DNA of 33,363 bases from Actinomycetes bacterium. GTDB taxonomy: Bacteria > Actinomycetota > Thermoleophilia > Solirubrobacterales > Solirubrobacteraceae. The notes below the pieces were generated by a model. The model made no database searches. It was not told the origin of the DNA and saw nothing but the letters and a program-made list of their open reading frames with translations. This document shows, piece by piece, positions 32,264-33,363 of this stretch. Made by a program: the position numbers and the translations under genes. The DNA is taken from contig JAJYUP010000023.1 of NCBI GenBank assembly GCA_021792455.1, positions 1 to 33,363 on the forward strand. The letters run 5' to 3'. The first letter of the stretch is position 1; the number at the start of each line of letters is the position of its first letter.

Positions 32264-32314
32264 GCAGCTGCTAGGCTCCGGCGCGATGAGACGTGTGACG
32301 GCTGGAGGGCTCTG

Positions 32315-33268
32315 ATGCGCTTCGCGATCCTCGGCGCTGGGGCGATGGGATCCGTCTTCGGAGGGCACCTCGCCCTCGCCGGCCACGAGGTGACGCTGAT
32401 CGACGTGCGCAGGGACCACATCGACGCCGTTGCCCGCGATGGCCTGCTGATGCGAAAGCCAGACGGCAGCAGTGAGCGCATCAGGCTCGGCGCGACCTGC
32501 GATCCGGCCAGGGACCTCTCTGCGGTCGACGCTGTGATCGTGCTGACGAAGAGCTTTGCCACGCGCGATGCGGCGCGGTCGATCGCCCACGCGATCACGC
32601 CGCTGACGTGGGTGGCGACGCTGCAGAACGGACTGGGCAACGATCGCGCCCTCGCTGAGGTGCTCGGCGCCGAGCGCGTGATCCCGGGCACGACGACCGT
32701 TGGTGCCGAGCAGCACGCACCAGGGGAGACGACGATGAACCCCGCGACCGCGGCGCGCACCTCGATCACCCATCTGGGTCCGCCGCGGGGGGCAGGCGAG
32801 GTGCCAGAGGGGGTGCGCCAGCTGGCGCGCACGCTGAGCGACGCCGGCCTGCCGACGGAGGCGCTCGACTCCGCGGACATCGTGATCTGGACGAAGCTCG
32901 CTCTGGCCGGGCCGATGGGTCCTGTCAGCGCGCTCCTGCGCAGGACGGTGATCGACGTCGCCGAGGACGAGCATGGCATCGCCCTGATCGAGGAGATGTT
33001 CGAGGAGACCGTGAACGTCGCGCACGCGCTCGGGATCGCGCTCGACCGTGAGGCCACCTGGAAGCACTGCCTGCAGACCTTCCAGGGAGCGGGTCCCCAC
33101 ATCACCTCGATGGCAGCCGACGTGCTGAACAGGCGGCGCACGGAGATAGATGCCTTCTGCGGTGAGATCGCCGCGCTTGGGGAGCGTGCCGGCGTGCCGA
33201 CTCCCGTCAATCGCACGATCTGGCACGCGATCCGAATGATCGAGGCGAGCTTCGACCGCGGTCTGTAG
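32315..33268 (+). CDS. ketopantoate-reductase-like 2-oxo acid reductase
   Basis: 317-aa NADP-type Rossmann protein of the ApbA/PanE family. GAGAMG (7-12) binds cofactor, LQNGLGN and RTEIDAFCGEIA (E277) are family blocks, and K194 is at the catalytic lysine position. The two asparagines that hold ketopantoate in true PanE (four and eight residues after the lysine) are A198 and G202. This makes ketopantoate an unlikely substrate; a different 2-oxo acid or ketone from the local pathway is more plausible. ATG 32315 is preceded by GGAGGG (32304-32309). The C-terminus is complete at VNRTIWHAIRMIEASFDRGL, and it is the last gene in the window. Confidence 0.9.
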   Translation: MRFAILGAGAMGSVFGGHLALAGHEVTLIDVRRDHIDAVARDGLLMRKPDGSSERIRLGATCDPARDLSAVDAVIVLTKSFATRDAARSIAHAITPLTWVATLQNGLGNDRALAEVLGAERVIPGTTTVGAEQHAPGETTMNPATAARTSITHLGPPRGAGEVPEGVRQLARTLSDAGLPTEALDSADIVIWTKLALAGPMGPVSALLRRTVIDVAEDEHGIALIEEMFEETVNVAHALGIALDREATWKHCLQTFQGAGPHITSMAADVLNRRRTEIDAFCGEIAALGERAGVPTPVNRTIWHAIRMIEASFDRGL

Positions 33269-33363
33269 CGTCTCTGGCGGCATCCCGGCGTGCCACGCGG
33301 CCGAGGCGGCTGTGCGGCGGCGGGCCTGCCGCGGTCGCGGCGCGGCGCCCGGCGCGCCGAGCC
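33269..33363. other. GC-rich sequence after last gene
   Basis: No gene start is recognisable in these 95 bases. GGCGCG (33339-33344) and CGCGCC (33353-33358) could form a small stem, as could GCGGC and GCCGC near 33315-33332. No U tract is visible, so a terminator is not supported. Confidence 0.3.

Noticed and set aside
31091-33283. 730-codon open frame on the minus strand
   Set aside because: Antisense to the hydroxy-acid oxidase and ketopantoate-reductase-like genes, which have clear family motifs; composition is Arg/His-rich shadow sequence typical of high-GC DNA.

Overview
High-GC bacterial DNA (about 67-70% by eye) densely packed with catabolic genes. Gene style, leaderless-type promoters and protein families suggest an actinobacterium, possibly Thermoleophilia/Solirubrobacterales; this is inferred from overall character only, since no rRNA or other marker gene is present. 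I see no tRNA, rRNA, CRISPR array, transposase or phage gene.

Layout. 70-4868 (minus): MBL-fold hydrolase, acyl-CoA dehydrogenase, a lone CoA-transferase-fold alpha subunit and an acyl-CoA ligase. 5267-6091 (plus): crotonase-family isomerase/hydratase behind a 55-bp tandem repeat. 6301-11223 (plus): complete LivJHMGF-type ABC importer. 11426-14756 (plus): IpdAB/GctAB-like alpha-beta pair plus acyl-CoA ligase, converging on 18083-14838 (minus), a second alpha-beta pair plus ligase. 21378-18291 (minus): PaaK-like ligase, amidohydrolase-2 protein and SDR dehydrogenase, divergent from 21518-22371 (plus), two MaoC-type hydratase subunits. 25412-22632 (minus): two tandem-duplicated cytochromes P450, divergent from a SnoaL-like protein (25587, plus). 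26240-33268 (plus): RbsC/RbsA-type permease and ATPase without a binding protein, then an old-yellow-enzyme iron-sulfur dienoyl-CoA-type reductase, an FMN alpha-hydroxy-acid oxidase/dehydrogenase and a ketopantoate-reductase-like protein.

How it fits together. Uptake (two ABC systems), oxygenation (two P450s), CoA activation (four ligases), beta-oxidation-type steps (acyl-CoA dehydrogenase, crotonase, MaoC pair, SDR, dienoyl-CoA-type reductase) and CoA-transferase-fold enzymes related to the steroid ring-opening hydrolase IpdAB make a coherent programme for degrading a cyclic, CoA-activated carbon compound. The substrate cannot be read from the sequence.

The strongest non-coding signal is a recurring palindrome, CTACCRA-N4-TTGGTAG and variants, present in front of seven transcription units, often with a -10 box embedded in or just after its right arm. 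A second palindrome, CCAAACGGCCGTTTGG, lies exactly between the -35 and -10 of the RbsC-type operon, and a degenerate copy has the same geometry in front of the 11426 operon. Both look like TetR-family operators, and no regulator gene lies in the window, so I infer a trans-encoded regulator controlling nearly the whole locus. Short tandem duplications recur at gene ends and promoters (5124-5295, 10353-10428, 11239-11280, 21475-21502, 22376-22540, 24002-24037).
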